Shown in pieces: positions 38,975 through 64,000 of a DNA stretch of 64,000 nt. Below the pieces are notes generated by a model. It saw only the letters and a list, made by a program, of their open reading frames with translations. It was not told the origin of the DNA and did no database searches. This DNA is from Lamellibrachia satsuma. Its lineage: Eukaryota; Annelida; Polychaeta; Sabellida; Siboglinidae. Made by a program: the position numbers and the translations under genes. Location: contig BSQZ01000006.1 in the NCBI GenBank assembly GCA_033239005.1, positions 7,830,162-7,894,161 of the forward strand, written 5' to 3'. The stretch's first letter is position 1. Each line of letters begins with the position of its first letter.

Positions 38975-39290
38975 ACTTTTCACAAGTTACAGGTCCTTCC
39001 TCAATTAATTTTTTTTGGCTCGTCTCATTTTAGAACCATTTCATTAAAAACCTATCTAGCATTCACTATTGCATGTTTGTGCAAATGTTTTATTTTGTTT
39101 TGATGTATCCATCAAGTAAATTATTAGATAATTTTTTACATCTGGTCAAAATTCTGCAAGAAAAGTGATCCGGCTTTACATACAACATAAAGGTATTTAC
39201 ACTTTCACAAGTTACCCGATCTAACAATCAAAGTAAATCCTTTCGACAATATTAACAAAACCATATGCACCCTTTTATAAAAACAATACC
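38975..39290 (+). repeat. Dispersed repeat family A, copy 2
   Basis: Contains AAGTTACAGGTCCTTCCTCA, a CTGGTCAAAATTCTGCAAG segment and CCCGATCTAACAATCAAAGT, matching the other family A copies. Confidence 0.7.
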
Positions 39291-39988
39291 AAAACAAATA
39301 ATTGTCCAACATTCGATTGCAAAACTGCCCTTTCCAGAAGCCATTTCTCTTGTACGACCTTCAATGTCTAAACTATCCTCAACCATATTTGTGAAATTCC
39401 AAACTATTTTCTTTTCAACTGTTTCACCACCAGGAATTATCTTCATGTAATACTCCTACCCACTACTATTAGCCAGCCATATAATAGTCTTTGAAGATGC
39501 AAACAGCTCACAGTATGTAGATGTACATCAGTGTGTAAAATAATACAAGTTATCGTAGGCACATATATTTTCAAACATGTATTCATGAGCATATTTCTTT
39601 ATATTCCTATGCATACCTGAAAGATATTAATTGAGCAGTTTTCTACAACAAAATGTCTACACTGTTTGATTTATATAATTTCAACAATGTTGGTTTGCCG
39701 ACACAAACAGATTCTGCACAATTATGACTGTGTTAATCTTTTTCTCATATTTCAAGTCAAGGTTTTCTTTGTTACACTTTGGCAGCTTTCAGCTGTCTTC
39801 GTTAGACTAACAAAACTAAGAAAAAAGGTACAACTGACTGTTAAATATGAGAAGAAGATAACATTAATAAAACTATCAGTCTGATGAATCTCTGATGAAA
39901 CATTTCCCCAATGTTGATGACCAGAAATATTCTGTAGGCCAACTGAAAACACAAATGACGTTTTGAGGTTTGAGACTCTCCCCAACTG
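39291..39988. other. 3' flank / probable 3'UTR of INTS1
   Basis: Follows the INTS1 stop codon on the minus strand. No coding exon. I did not find a confident polyadenylation signal. Confidence 0.5.
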
Positions 39989-63716
<23,728 letters not shown>

Positions 63717-63779
63717 CTGTAAAACATCATCACATTGCGCATAAGTTAGAACTCCTTCCTCAATTAATTTAGCCCGCCA

Positions 63780-64000
63780 CGAGATATTCAAACCTGTAGT
63801 ATGCTAATAGTTTATGTAATATACATAGTTTGTTTAATAAAAATGGATACTTTTGTTCAAATCAGCAAAATAATTTACTTTGATTGTTAGAAACTTTCAT
63901 TGTGAAAGTGAGAACAGCCTTATTTTATATTACTACTTTTGCCATTTGTTTCATCTAATTTTGAAATGAAATGCTCAAATATAATTCAATGGTTAATAGT
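63780..64000 (-). repeat. Dispersed repeat family A, copy 6 (partial)
   Basis: GTTTAATAAAAATGGATACT, AATAATTTACTTTGATTGTT and GAAAGTGAGAACAGCCTTAT match copies 3 and 4. It lies in the intron upstream of the INTS1 exon at 63716 and runs to the window edge. Confidence 0.65.

Overview
This is a eukaryotic (metazoan) genomic window. Both recognisable genes are multi-exon, lie on the minus strand and use GT-AG introns. Each encodes an animal protein that can be read exon by exon with consistent splice phases. The sequence is AT-rich, packed with minisatellites and microsatellites, and carries decayed 3' ends of non-LTR retrotransposons, a Penelope-like fragment and TIR elements. The best organism guess is a cephalochordate (amphioxus). 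I recall, unverified, that minisatellites straddling exon-intron boundaries ('mirage' minisatellites) were described at the amphioxus Adh locus, and this window is full of them. Another minisatellite-rich invertebrate remains possible.

Layout. (1) 529-25,517, minus: a complete TMEM184-family gene (seven-pass membrane protein, TMEM184/OSTalpha fold). It has eight coding exons and encodes 447 residues. Its 5'UTR exon is not identified; a CpG-containing promoter-like patch at 37.9-38.3 kb is a candidate. (2) 25.5-39.9 kb: no coding exon recognised. It holds a 3.7-kb, 27-bp minisatellite of about 135 units, a 79-bp array, a (CATA)n tract, a (TA)n tract and retrotransposon remnants. (3) 39,989-63,716, minus: the C-terminal part (about 1,265 residues, 26 exons plus one possible cassette exon) of INTS1, the scaffold subunit of the Integrator complex. 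The 5' exons lie beyond the right edge.

Main observation. At least four introns, two in each gene, begin with a tandem array whose unit contains the last 30-56 nt of the preceding exon plus the 5' splice site. The intron therefore opens with tens of near-consensus donor copies. The clearest cases are INTS1 61.04-62.57 kb (about 34 donors, 36/48-bp units, in frame for long stretches), INTS1 57.7-58.95 kb (55-bp unit, about 22 copies) and TMEM184 9.95-10.88 kb (58-bp unit, about 16 copies). TMEM184 3.08-3.43 kb is more irregular. A single 72-bp in-frame copy of an exon end and donor sits at 2,573, and two weaker cases are at 57.0 and 50.7 kb. Other arrays are not exon-derived; one (47.47-48.24 kb) has grown inside a copy of a dispersed repeat.

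The two genes have no obvious functional link: one is a membrane protein, the other a nuclear RNA-processing scaffold. Nothing here looks prokaryotic, viral or CRISPR-like. All calls come from reading the sequence; exon coordinates were checked by splice dinucleotides and phase arithmetic, not by transcript data.
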